From NCBI RefSeq assembly GCF_000153465.1, contig NZ_CH672387.1:402179-466178 (forward strand): a stretch of DNA of 64,000 bases, given 5' to 3'. Made by a program: the position numbers and the translations under genes. Below, in pieces: positions 18,713 through 27,956 of this stretch (positions are counted from its first letter, which is position 1; every line of letters begins with the position of its first letter). The stretch is from Aurantimonas manganoxydans SI85-9A1 (GTDB taxonomy: Bacteria; Pseudomonadota; Alphaproteobacteria; Rhizobiales; Rhizobiaceae). The notes under the pieces were generated by a model, which saw nothing but the letters and a program-made list of their open reading frames with translations, searched no databases and had not been told where the DNA came from.

Positions 18713-18776
18713 GGAGCGGGAGACTGGGGGCCGCGGAAGCGGGAAGAGAAACTCCCGCGCGTATCCCGCTCCGTTT

Positions 18777-18812
18777 GCGCAAGGGGCCGGAGGTTGGCCA
18801 ACCGACTTGCGC
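18777..18812 (-). repeat. Hairpin directly after the aceA stop codon
   Basis: GCGCAAG (18777-18783) pairs with CTTGCGC (18806-18812) and encloses a second perfect palindrome GGTTGGCCAACC (18792-18803). It lies eight bases beyond the aceA stop on the minus strand. The tail is not T-rich, so RNA stabilisation or partial termination is more likely than full termination. Confidence 0.5.
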
Positions 18813-18819
18813 GAGGGGG

Positions 18820-20124
<1,305 letters not shown>

Positions 20125-20512
20125 GGCGGTCGATCCTCTCCTGAATTCCGGCCGCCGGTGCGACTGTGACAAGCGACTGGCAGCGCCTGGGGAGAGACAT
20201 GACACCGCCGGTCTGCGCCGAAAAGCGCCGGGCGGTTAGATCGCCGGCTTATTCGGGTCGTCTTGTCAGGACCTTCACAAGCCGCGCTTGTCACGATGTA
20301 AAAATTGTCATAGGCCGGAGAGGCACGTTGCGGCATCGCATGGCCGTCGGTGCGGGGCGCTTACGGCCGTTGCAGTGGCGTCACAGAGGTATGGATTTTC
20401 GTGAAAGACATGATCCACCAACACAATATCGCCTTGGATTCCACTAATCGAAACCTTTCCCGGTCATCCTGCCAATTGTCGGCGGACGACCGGTCGAGAT
20501 TTGGAGCGGACG
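20125..20512. promoter_or_regulatory. Long divergent control region of aceA with repeated TTGTCA elements
   Basis: This gene-free stretch separates aceA from the rightward genes. TTGTCA occurs at 20263, 20288 and 20305 on the plus strand and again, inverted, at 20167 (TGACAA). A perfect palindrome ACAAGC-CGC-GCTTGT spans 20277-20291 and overlaps one copy. The 17-base and 25-base spacings are consistent with a regulator bound on roughly successive helix faces, possibly the adjacent ScfR/RamB-type protein. The repeats are seen directly; regulator identity and promoter positions are inferred. No convincing -35/-10 pair could be fixed. Confidence 0.45.
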
Positions 20513-20656
20513 ATGAGTGCGGTGCGTGTGGTTTTGCGTCTTCTGGGCCTGAGCAACGCTTTGGCGGCCTATCATCCCGAGCGTCACTACATGCGCGGAC
20601 CGGGCCCCGCCTGCCTGCGTCGCATGCAGGGCGGCGGCACGCATCTGGGCGCCTGA
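20513..20656 (+). CDS. Candidate 47-residue small ORF upstream of the ScfR/RamB-type regulator
   Basis: An ATG at 20513 preceded by GGAG with six-base spacing opens 47 codons ending in TGA at 20656. The predicted peptide starts with a hydrophobic, slightly amphipathic stretch (VRVVLRLLGLSNALAAY) and continues with a basic His/Arg/Gly-rich tail. No homologue is known to me. It could be a real small protein, a leader peptide for the regulator gene 100 bases downstream, or chance. The good ribosome site is the main support. Confidence 0.35.
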   Translation: MSAVRVVLRLLGLSNALAAYHPERHYMRGPGPACLRRMQGGGTHLGA

Positions 20657-20756
20657 ACAGCCGTTTTGCACACGGTGGCCGGTGCACCCGGCCGCCCCCC
20701 TTCCACTCCCTGACCCCTGACGATCCGGCGCTCTCTTTCTTCCCGGGAGGCGCCTG

Positions 20757-22175
20757 ATGGCCGAAAACAAGATCTTCGCCGGGCCGCGCATCCGCCGCAT
20801 CCGCAACGGTCTCGGCCTGACCCAGACCGCGATGGCCGAAGAGCTCGGCATCTCGCCGTCCTATCTGAACCTCATCGAACGCAATCAGCGCCCGCTGACG
20901 GTGCAGCTCATCCTCAAGCTGTCGCAGACCTACGACGTCGACATTGGCGATCTGCGGGGCGAGCAGCAGGGCTCCGTCGCCGAGTTGCGCGGGGTCTTCT
21001 CGGACCCGCTGCTGGCCGGCGAGCTTCCCGGCGAGCAGGAGCTTCTGGAGATCGCCGAAGCCGCGCCGAACGCGGCGGCCGGCGTAATCAAGCTCTATCG
21101 CGCCTATCGCGAGCAGCATGGGCGGCTCTCCGACCTGTCCGATCTTCTGGCGCGGGAGGGGCGCGGCACCGGGCTGGCCGGCGCGCGGCTGCCGATCGAC
21201 GAGGTCCGCGAGGTGTTCGAGACCCGGCCGAACTATTTCGCCGCCCTGGAAACCGCCGCCGAGACCCTGCACCAGACGCTGGCCGCCGGCGATGATCTGA
21301 TGGCAGCGCTGAAGATCTGGCTGCGCAAGGAGCACGACATTTCCGTGCGGGTGCTGCCGGTGCAGACCATGCCGAACTGGCGCCGCCGCTTCGACCGGCA
21401 CTCGCGCCGGCTGTTCCTGTCCGAGCGTCTCGCCCCGGCCGACCGGCTGCGCGAGGTGGCGCTGGAGTCCTGCCTCCTGGCCTTCGGCGAGGTGATCTCG
21501 GCGGAGGCCGCGACCTTCGCCTTTACGAGCGACGAGGCCCGCCGGCTGGCACGGTTCGAGCTGCTGCGCTACGCCGCCCATGCGCTGATGATGCCCTATG
21601 CCGCCTTCCAGGCCGCCGCGGAGCGCTCGGCCTACGACATCGACGTCCTGCGCGGCCGGTTCCAGGTGTCCTTCGAGCAGGCCGCCAACCGGCTCACCAT
21701 GCTGCAGCGCCAGGGGGCGCCGGGCGTGCCGTTCTTCCTGCTCGAGGTCGACAATGCCGGCAACCGTTTCCGCCGGGCCGGCGCCCGCGGCTTTCCGGTG
21801 CAGCGCTTCGGCGGCGGCTGTCCCAAGCTGCCGATCCACGCGGCCTTCGCCCAGCCGGGGCAGATACTGGTCGAAAGCGCCGAAATGCCGGACGGCGCCG
21901 AGTTCCTGCTCGTCGCGCGGACGCTGGAAGGGCTGCAGGCGGGGTTTGCCGAGCGTCCGCGCCGGACGGCCATCCTGATCGGCTGCGACATTGGCTACAA
22001 GGACGAGACGGTCTATGGCCGGCATCTGGGAACGAAGCCCGCCGCGGTCGGCATCGGCCCGGCCTGCCGGCTGTGCGAGCGGCAGGCGTGCCTTGCCCGC
22101 GCCGAGCCGCCGCTGACCCGGCCGCTGGGCCTCGACGAAATGGTCACCGGCCTGTCGGCGTTTGATTTCCAGTGA
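20757..22175 (+). CDS. Short-chain fatty acyl-type transcriptional regulator (ScfR/RamB family)
   Basis: The 472-residue protein starts at an ATG behind GGGAGG. Residues about 8-65 are an XRE-type helix-turn-helix (IRRIRNGLGLTQTAMAEELG, then SYLNLIERNQRPL). A central IrrE-like region follows, and the C-terminus has the DUF2083 cysteine signature CRLCERQAC near residue 440, which may bind metal or sense a ligand. Family members (ScfR in alphaproteobacteria, RamB in actinobacteria, PrpC-linked proteins) control glyoxylate or methylcitrate genes in response to acyl-CoA intermediates. Its position divergent from aceA strongly suggests it controls isocitrate lyase and perhaps its own promoter. Direction of control is unknown. 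Confidence 0.92.
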   Translation: MAENKIFAGPRIRRIRNGLGLTQTAMAEELGISPSYLNLIERNQRPLTVQLILKLSQTYDVDIGDLRGEQQGSVAELRGVFSDPLLAGELPGEQELLEIAEAAPNAAAGVIKLYRAYREQHGRLSDLSDLLAREGRGTGLAGARLPIDEVREVFETRPNYFAALETAAETLHQTLAAGDDLMAALKIWLRKEHDISVRVLPVQTMPNWRRRFDRHSRRLFLSERLAPADRLREVALESCLLAFGEVISAEAATFAFTSDEARRLARFELLRYAAHALMMPYAAFQAAAERSAYDIDVLRGRFQVSFEQAANRLTMLQRQGAPGVPFFLLEVDNAGNRFRRAGARGFPVQRFGGGCPKLPIHAAFAQPGQILVESAEMPDGAEFLLVARTLEGLQAGFAERPRRTAILIGCDIGYKDETVYGRHLGTKPAAVGIGPACRLCERQACLARAEPPLTRPLGLDEMVTGLSAFDFQ

Positions 22176-22359
22176 ACAGGGGCCAGATGCACCGCGACGG
22201 GCCCTTGCAGGTGTCAGCGTACCGTCACAATTAGCGGGCGAGCGCGGCAACCTGCGGCGAAGGCGGAAATCGCCCGGCGGTGGCCGGCGGAATGCGAACA
22301 CAACGAAAGACAAGCCTGTGAGCCAGCAGAAGCAGAAGACCGAAGGTCTGGACGATACG

Positions 22360-23100
22360 ATGACCCGCGACGGCTTCGTCGCACGCTCGGTGCAGCGGCT
22401 CGTCGACGGCGCCGAGAAGCTCAATCTGAAACATTCGGCCGTGGGCAATCCGCCGGTCTTCGAGACCGACGACTTTCCATGGGCGCGCGAGGTCGAGGCC
22501 GAGTGGAAGGCGATCCGCGCCGAGCTCGACAATGTCCTGGTGCGCAAGGGCGAGTTGCCGGCGTTTCACGAGATCTCGTCGGAAGTGCGCTCGATCTCGT
22601 CGGACCAGAATTGGAAGACCTTCTTCCTGTGCGGCTACGGCATCAAGTCGGAGGAGGCGATCCGCCAGTGTCCCGAGACCTGGCGCATCCTGCAGAAGAT
22701 CCCCGGTCTGAAATCGGCGATGTTCTCGATCTTCGAGCCGGGCAAGCACCTGCCGCCGCATCGCGGTCCGTATAACGGCGTCCTGCGCTTCCATCTCGGC
22801 CTGCTGGTCCCCGACGAGCCGGACAAGATCGGCATCCGGGTCTCCGACCGCACCTGCCACTGGGAAGAGGGCAAGGCGCTGATTTTCGACGACGCCTATG
22901 AGCACGAGGCCTGGAACCACTCGGACAAGGTGCGGGTGGTGCTGTTCGTCGATTTCGAGAAGCCGTTGAAGCAGCCGGCCAAGACGACCAACAAGGCGGT
23001 CCTCAACATGGCGGTCTTCACGCCCTTCATCCGCGAGGGCTACAAGGCCCACAAGGCGTGGGAAAAGCTGTTCTACGGCGAGGGCACGAAGCACCGCTGA
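22360..23100 (+). CDS. Aspartyl/asparaginyl beta-hydroxylase family protein (LpxO-like)
   Basis: The protein has the Fe(II)/2-oxoglutarate dioxygenase core of the Asp/Asn hydroxylase family. The first metal His and the adjacent substrate region are in PPHRGPYNGVLRFHLGL, and the distal His is in DDAYEHEAWNHSDKVRVVL. Such enzymes hydroxylate either lipid A acyl chains (LpxO) or peptides. Unlike many LpxO proteins it has no evident N-terminal membrane helix. The start is ambiguous: the ATG at 22360 gives 246 residues, and a GTG at 22318 in the same frame would give 260. It follows the ScfR/RamB-type regulator on the same strand. The substrate is unknown; lipid A is a possibility given the envelope genes nearby. 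Confidence 0.85.
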   Translation: MTRDGFVARSVQRLVDGAEKLNLKHSAVGNPPVFETDDFPWAREVEAEWKAIRAELDNVLVRKGELPAFHEISSEVRSISSDQNWKTFFLCGYGIKSEEAIRQCPETWRILQKIPGLKSAMFSIFEPGKHLPPHRGPYNGVLRFHLGLLVPDEPDKIGIRVSDRTCHWEEGKALIFDDAYEHEAWNHSDKVRVVLFVDFEKPLKQPAKTTNKAVLNMAVFTPFIREGYKAHKAWEKLFYGEGTKHR

Positions 23101-23128
23101 GCGGCGGCCAGCTGCGGGACGGGACGGC

Positions 23129-23647
23129 ATGCGATTGACGGCGCGGAACGACACGGCCCGGTGGCGCCCCATGGCACGCTCCGATCTGCGCGCCGCGATC
23201 GCGCTCGCCGACCGGATCCACCCCGGATTGCCGGAGGAGGAGGCGGTCTTCACCGATCGCCTGCATCTCTGTCCGGCAGGCTGCCTCGTTCTCGCCGACC
23301 CGGCCGGCATCGTCTGCGGCTATACGCTCGCCCATCCCTGGACGGAGGGCCTGCCGCCCAAGCTGAACACGCTGCTCGGCACGCTGCCGACACCCGCCGA
23401 CCGCTTCTTCATCCACGACGTGGTGGTGGCCCCCGAAATGCGCGGGCAGGGGCTCGCCGCGCCGGGTGTCGAACTGCTGCTCGAACAGGCCGCGTCCTAT
23501 CCGTCGGCGGGGCTGGTCTCGGTCTACGGCACGGGGCCCTTCTGGGCCCGCTTCGGCTTCGTCGATGCGTCGGACACGCTGTCGGCCGGGGCCCTTGCGG
23601 ACTATGGCAGCGACGCACGCTTCATGATCCGCCCAACGAAGACCTGA
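23129..23647 (+). CDS. GNAT-family N-acetyltransferase
   Basis: The 172-residue protein shows the GNAT fold: a conserved acetyl-CoA-binding loop in IHDVVVAPEMRGQGLA (about residues 93-108), preceded by the beta-strand pair and followed by the C-terminal FWARFGFVDAS motif. It transfers an acetyl group from acetyl-CoA to an amine. It lies just upstream of the potFGHI genes, so a polyamine or small-amine substrate is conceivable, but nothing in the sequence fixes this. An alternative start is the Met at residue 15 (23171). Confidence 0.85.
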   Translation: MRLTARNDTARWRPMARSDLRAAIALADRIHPGLPEEEAVFTDRLHLCPAGCLVLADPAGIVCGYTLAHPWTEGLPPKLNTLLGTLPTPADRFFIHDVVVAPEMRGQGLAAPGVELLLEQAASYPSAGLVSVYGTGPFWARFGFVDASDTLSAGALADYGSDARFMIRPTKT

Positions 23648-23778
23648 AGCCGCCCGGGAACACGCCGGAAGGGCGCGCAAGGGCTAGGAATTGCCGCGCC
23701 GATGTTCTTAACTTGGCGCCGACACCCGGCGGGGACGACGCCCGCTTCCGATACACATCCTATGGAGGTCCTGACCGA

Positions 23779-24879
23779 ATGACACGACTGATCGCGATGC
23801 TGGGGGCTGCTGCCGCGACCCTCGCCATAGGCGCCGGAACGGCGACCGCTCAGGAAGAGAAGGTCGTCAATGTCTACAACTGGTCGGACTATATCGACGA
23901 TTCCATCCTGGCGGACTTCACCAAGGAGACCGGGATCAAGGTCGTCTACGACGTCTATGATTCCAACGACATCCTCGACACCAAGCTGTTCGCTGGCGGC
24001 AGCGGCTACGACGTCGTCGTGCCGTCCTCCGAATATCTGGTCCGCCAGATCGAGGCCGGCCTGATCCAGAAGCTCGACAAGTCGAAGCTGAGCAATCTCG
24101 ACAAGATGTGGGACGTAATCAGCGACCGCGTCGGCGAATATGGCGACGCCAACGACTATTCCGTCAACTACATGTGGGGCACCACCGGGATCGGCTACAA
24201 CAAGAAGATGGTCGAGGAGCGGATCGACAATCCGCCGACCGATTCCTGGGACCTGATCTTCGATCCGCAATATGCCGAGAAGCTGGCCGATTGCGGGATC
24301 ATGATGCTCGACGCACCGACCGAAGTGATGCCGGCGGCGCTGAACCATCTCGGCCTCGATCCGAACTCGACCGATCCGGCCGAGATCGAGCAGGCCAAGG
24401 AGATGCTGCTGAAGGTGCGCCCCTTCGTGCGCAAGTTCCACTCGTCGGAGTACATCAACGCGCTGGCCAATGGCGACATCTGCGTCGGCTACGGCTATTC
24501 GGGCGACATCTTCCAGGCCCGCGACCGCGCCGCCGAAGCCGGGCAGGGCGTCGAGATCGCCTATTCGATCCCCAAGGAAGGCGCCCGCATGTGGTTCGAC
24601 CAGCTGGCGATCCCGGCCGACGCGCCGCACCCGGACAACGCCCACGCCTTCATCGACTATCTGATGCGCCCCGAGGTCATCGCCAAGGCGACCAATTACG
24701 TCGTCTACGCCAATGGCAACAAGGCTAGCCAGGAATTCGTCGATGACGCGATCATCAACGATCCGGCGGTGTATCCGAGCGACGAGGTTCTCGCCAATCT
24801 GTACACCAAGGAAGCCTACGACGCCCGCACGCAGCGGCTCATCAACCGCGCCTTCACGACGGTCCAGACCGGTCAGTAA
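23779..24879 (+). CDS. potF: Putrescine-type ABC transporter, periplasmic binding protein
   Basis: The 366-residue protein has a clear Sec signal peptide (LIAMLGAAAATLAIGAGTATAQ) and then the opening of the PotF/PotD family, VVNVYNWSDYIDDSILADF. Other family motifs are FAGGSGYDVVVPSSEYLVRQ, SVNYMWGTTGIGYN and the WF-containing ARMWFDQLAIP near the ligand pocket. GGAGGT lies eight bases upstream of the ATG. It binds putrescine or a related polyamine in the periplasm and delivers it to PotHI. It is the first gene of potFGHI. PotF against PotD preference is judged only from overall pattern. Confidence 0.94.
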   Translation: MTRLIAMLGAAAATLAIGAGTATAQEEKVVNVYNWSDYIDDSILADFTKETGIKVVYDVYDSNDILDTKLFAGGSGYDVVVPSSEYLVRQIEAGLIQKLDKSKLSNLDKMWDVISDRVGEYGDANDYSVNYMWGTTGIGYNKKMVEERIDNPPTDSWDLIFDPQYAEKLADCGIMMLDAPTEVMPAALNHLGLDPNSTDPAEIEQAKEMLLKVRPFVRKFHSSEYINALANGDICVGYGYSGDIFQARDRAAEAGQGVEIAYSIPKEGARMWFDQLAIPADAPHPDNAHAFIDYLMRPEVIAKATNYVVYANGNKASQEFVDDAIINDPAVYPSDEVLANLYTKEAYDARTQRLINRAFTTVQTGQ

Positions 24880-24980
24880 GGCGCTTCGCCCGACATGAGC
24901 GCACCCGCTTCCGGCCCTTGGCCGGGAGTGGGTCGTCGCCATGATCACCGGGCGGTGCAACGGGTCGATTCACGGACGAG

Positions 24981-26135
24981 GTGGCGACGGTGCAGAAATC
25001 CCTCGGCAACATCCGTCGCAGCTTCGCGCCCTGGGCCGACGCGACGCAGTCGCCGGTTATCGAGTTCGATCGCGTCACCAAGCGCTTCGGCGAGTTCAAG
25101 GCCGTCGACGACCTGTCGCTCGGCATCTACCGGCGCGAGTTCCACGCGCTCTTGGGGCCGTCCGGCTGCGGCAAGTCCACCCTTCTGCGCATGCTCGGCG
25201 GCTTCGAGGAGCCGAGCCAGGGCGACGTGCGCCTCGACGGCCAGAGCCTGATCGGCATTGCGCCGCATCGCCGGCCCGTCAACATGATGTTCCAGAGCTA
25301 CGCGCTGTTTCCCCATATGGACGTCGCCGGCAACATTGCTTTCGGCCTGAAGCAGGACGGCATGGCCAAGTCGGAGCGCGACGACCGCGTTGCCGAGATG
25401 CTGAAACTGGTCAAGCTCGACGGCTTCGCCGCGCGCAAGCCGCAGCAATTGTCCGGTGGCCAGCAGCAACGCGTGGCGCTCGCCCGCTCGCTGGCCAAGC
25501 GGCCGAAGGTGCTGCTCCTCGACGAGCCGCTGGGCGCCCTCGACAAGAAGCTGCGCGAGGAGACCCAGTTCGAGCTGATGGACCTGCAGCAGGAGATGGG
25601 ACTGACCTTCCTGATCGTGACCCACGACCAGGAGGAGGCCATGACCATGGCCGACCGAATCTCCGTCATGGACCAGGGGCGCATCGTCCAGGTCGCCACC
25701 CCCGAGATCATCTACGAGGCACCGGCCACCCGCTATGTGGCGGACTTCATCGGCTCGGTGAACATTCTCGCCGGCACGATCGAGAGCAGTACCGGCGGCA
25801 CGACCCGGATCGCCACCACCAGCGGCGTGACCATCGAGGCGGAGACCGCCGGCGATCTCGCCACCGGGAGCGAGGCGTTCTTCGCCATCCGCCCCGAGAA
25901 GATGCGGCTGTCGCGGCAGAAGCCTGCGGACGTCTCGATCAACGCGCTCCACGGCGAAATCTGGGACATTGCCTATCTGGGCGACATGACCCTGTTCAAC
26001 GTCAAGCTGGAAAGCGGCGACATCGTGCGCGCCGCGACGCTCAATTCGGTCCGCGGGGCGTCCGAGCAGATCGGCTATGACGAGGCGGTCTGGCTGACCT
26101 TCACGCCGGATTCCGGCATCGTTCTGGCCGGCTAG
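24981..26135 (+). CDS. potG: Polyamine ABC transporter ATPase
   Basis: The 384-residue ATPase energises polyamine import. Walker A is GPSGCGKSTLLRMLGG (about residues 60-75), the Q-loop FQSYALFPHMDV, the ABC signature LSGGQQQRVALARSLA, Walker B VLLLDEPLGALD and the switch His in FLIVTHDQEE. The C-terminal TOBE-like regulatory domain is present (VRAATLNS region). The start is a GTG at 24981, just after GGACGAG. The stop is two bases before the start of potH. Placement within potFGHI makes the substrate assignment firm. Confidence 0.95.
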   Translation: MATVQKSLGNIRRSFAPWADATQSPVIEFDRVTKRFGEFKAVDDLSLGIYRREFHALLGPSGCGKSTLLRMLGGFEEPSQGDVRLDGQSLIGIAPHRRPVNMMFQSYALFPHMDVAGNIAFGLKQDGMAKSERDDRVAEMLKLVKLDGFAARKPQQLSGGQQQRVALARSLAKRPKVLLLDEPLGALDKKLREETQFELMDLQQEMGLTFLIVTHDQEEAMTMADRISVMDQGRIVQVATPEIIYEAPATRYVADFIGSVNILAGTIESSTGGTTRIATTSGVTIEAETAGDLATGSEAFFAIRPEKMRLSRQKPADVSINALHGEIWDIAYLGDMTLFNVKLESGDIVRAATLNSVRGASEQIGYDEAVWLTFTPDSGIVLAG

Positions 26136-26137
26136 CC

Positions 26138-27100
26138 ATGGCGGTGGAACCCCTGATCCCGGCCGGCGCGCCACCGGAACCCGCACGGGACAAACTGCGC
26201 GGCCGCGGCGCGCGGCTCTATCGCAGCTTCGTCGTCGGCGTCCCCTTTGTCTGGCTGCTGGTGTTCTTCCTGGCGCCGTTCCTGATCGTCTTCAAGATCT
26301 CGCTGTCGCAGATCGCGCTGGCACAGCCGCCCTATGTGCCGTCCTTCTCGCTGGAGAACCTGTCGACCTTCTGGGACAATCTCCAGCAGTTCACCGTCGA
26401 CAATTACGTCTGGCTGACGTCGGACCCGCTCTACATCAATTCCTATCTGTCGAGCCTGCAGATCGCCGGGATCGCCACGGCGATCACACTGCTGATCGGT
26501 TATCCGCTGGCCTACGGCATCGCGCGGGCGCCGGGCGGCCTGCGGCCGGTGCTGATCCTTTTGACCATCCTGCCGTTCTGGACGAGCTTCCTGATCCGCG
26601 TCTATGCCTGGATCGGCATCCTGAAGACCGACGGGCTCCTGAACCAGTTCCTGATGTGGCTCGGCGTGATCTCCGATCCGCTGGTCATCATGAACACCAA
26701 TGTCGCCGTCTATATCGGCATCGTCTATTCCTACCTGCCCTTCATGGTGCTGCCGATCTACGCATCGCTGGAGCGAATGGACTACCGCCTGATCGAGGCG
26801 GCCAACGATCTCGGCTGCCCGCCGATGAAGGCGTTCTGGACGATCACCTTTCCGCTGTCGCGGCCGGGCGTGCTGGCCGGGATCATGCTGGTCTTCATCC
26901 CGGCGGTGGGCGAGTTCGTGATTCCCGATCTCCTCGGCGGCTCGCGCACGCTGATGATCGGGCGGACCCTGTGGAACGAGTTCTTCTCCAATCGCGACTG
27001 GCCGGTCTCCTCGGCGGTGGCGATTCTTCTGCTGATCGTGCTGGTGCTGCCGATCGTCTGGTTCCAGCGGGCGCAGGCCAAGACAACGGGGAACGGCTGA
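26138..27100 (+). CDS. potH: Polyamine ABC transporter permease
   Basis: The 320-residue protein has about six membrane helices, beginning with FVVGVPFVWLLVFFLAPFLI and ending with VAILLLIVLVLPIVWF. The ABC permease EAA loop is visible as RLIEAANDLGCPPMKAFWTI (about residues 218-237), the site that touches the ATPase. It starts two bases after potG and ends one base before potI, so the operon is tightly coupled. It forms the channel with PotI. Confidence 0.94.
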   Translation: MAVEPLIPAGAPPEPARDKLRGRGARLYRSFVVGVPFVWLLVFFLAPFLIVFKISLSQIALAQPPYVPSFSLENLSTFWDNLQQFTVDNYVWLTSDPLYINSYLSSLQIAGIATAITLLIGYPLAYGIARAPGGLRPVLILLTILPFWTSFLIRVYAWIGILKTDGLLNQFLMWLGVISDPLVIMNTNVAVYIGIVYSYLPFMVLPIYASLERMDYRLIEAANDLGCPPMKAFWTITFPLSRPGVLAGIMLVFIPAVGEFVIPDLLGGSRTLMIGRTLWNEFFSNRDWPVSSAVAILLLIVLVLPIVWFQRAQAKTTGNG

Positions 27101-27101
27101 C

Positions 27102-27923
27102 GTGACGCGGAACTGGTCGCCCTTCAACATTGTCTCGGTCGTGTTCGGTTTCGCCTTCCTGTACCTGCCGATCCTTCTCCTGGTGATCTACTCCTTCAAC
27201 GCCTCGCGGCTGGTTACCGTCTGGGCCGGTTTCTCGACCGTCTGGTACCGCGAATTGTGGAACGACCAGGCGCTGCTCGACGCGGCCTGGGTGACGCTCC
27301 GCGTGGCGCTGCTGTCGGCCAGCATCGCGACGATCCTCGGCACGCTGGCGGCGACGACGCTGGTGCGCTTCTTCGACTTCCGCGGCCGGCTGCTCTTTGC
27401 CGGCATGGTCTATGCGCCGCTGGTCATGCCGGAGGTGATCACCGGCCTGTCGCTGCTGCTTCTGTTCGTGGCGATGGATTTCGACCGCGGCTTCTGGACC
27501 GTCACGATTGCCCACATCACCTTCTCGATGTGCTTCGTCGCGGTGGTCGTGCAGTCGCGGCTGATCAGCTTCGACCGCAGCCTCGAGGAAGCCGCGCAGG
27601 ATCTCGGCTGTCCGCCATGGAAGACCTTCTTCCTGATCACCATGCCGGTGATCTGGCCGGCGGTCGCCGCCGGCTGGATGCTCGCCTTCACCCTGTCGCT
27701 GGACGACCTGGTCATCGCCAGCTTCACCTCGGGGCCGGGCGCAACGACCCTGCCGATGAAGATCTACAGTCAGGTCCGGCTGGGCGTGACGCCGAAGATC
27801 AACGCCGTCTGCACCCTTCTGATCGCCGTGGTCTCGGTCGGCGTCATCATCGCGGCGATCCTCAACAAGCGCCGCGAGGTTCAAAAGGCCCGCGATGCCC
27901 ATCTGGCGGCGACCGCTGGCTGA
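27102..27923 (+). CDS. potI: Polyamine ABC transporter permease
   Basis: The 273-residue second permease half has about six helices, starting with IVSVVFGFAFLYLPILLLVI. The EAA loop is SLEEAAQDLGCPPWKTFFLI (about residues 159-178), and the family motif LSLDDLVIASFTSGPG lies near residue 205. It begins at a GTG one base after the potH stop. It ends the pot operon. The next gene, 33 bases on, is convergent. No clear terminator is visible in that short gap. Confidence 0.94.
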   Translation: MTRNWSPFNIVSVVFGFAFLYLPILLLVIYSFNASRLVTVWAGFSTVWYRELWNDQALLDAAWVTLRVALLSASIATILGTLAATTLVRFFDFRGRLLFAGMVYAPLVMPEVITGLSLLLLFVAMDFDRGFWTVTIAHITFSMCFVAVVVQSRLISFDRSLEEAAQDLGCPPWKTFFLITMPVIWPAVAAGWMLAFTLSLDDLVIASFTSGPGATTLPMKIYSQVRLGVTPKINAVCTLLIAVVSVGVIIAAILNKRREVQKARDAHLAATAG

Positions 27924-27956
27924 TCTGCCGGCAGTCCGGGCGACGAATCAACAGGC

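Noticed and set aside
20361-22547. Minus-strand open frame of 728 codons opposite the regulator
   Set aside because: Shadow of the ScfR/RamB-type gene; no recognisable domain and no ribosome site.
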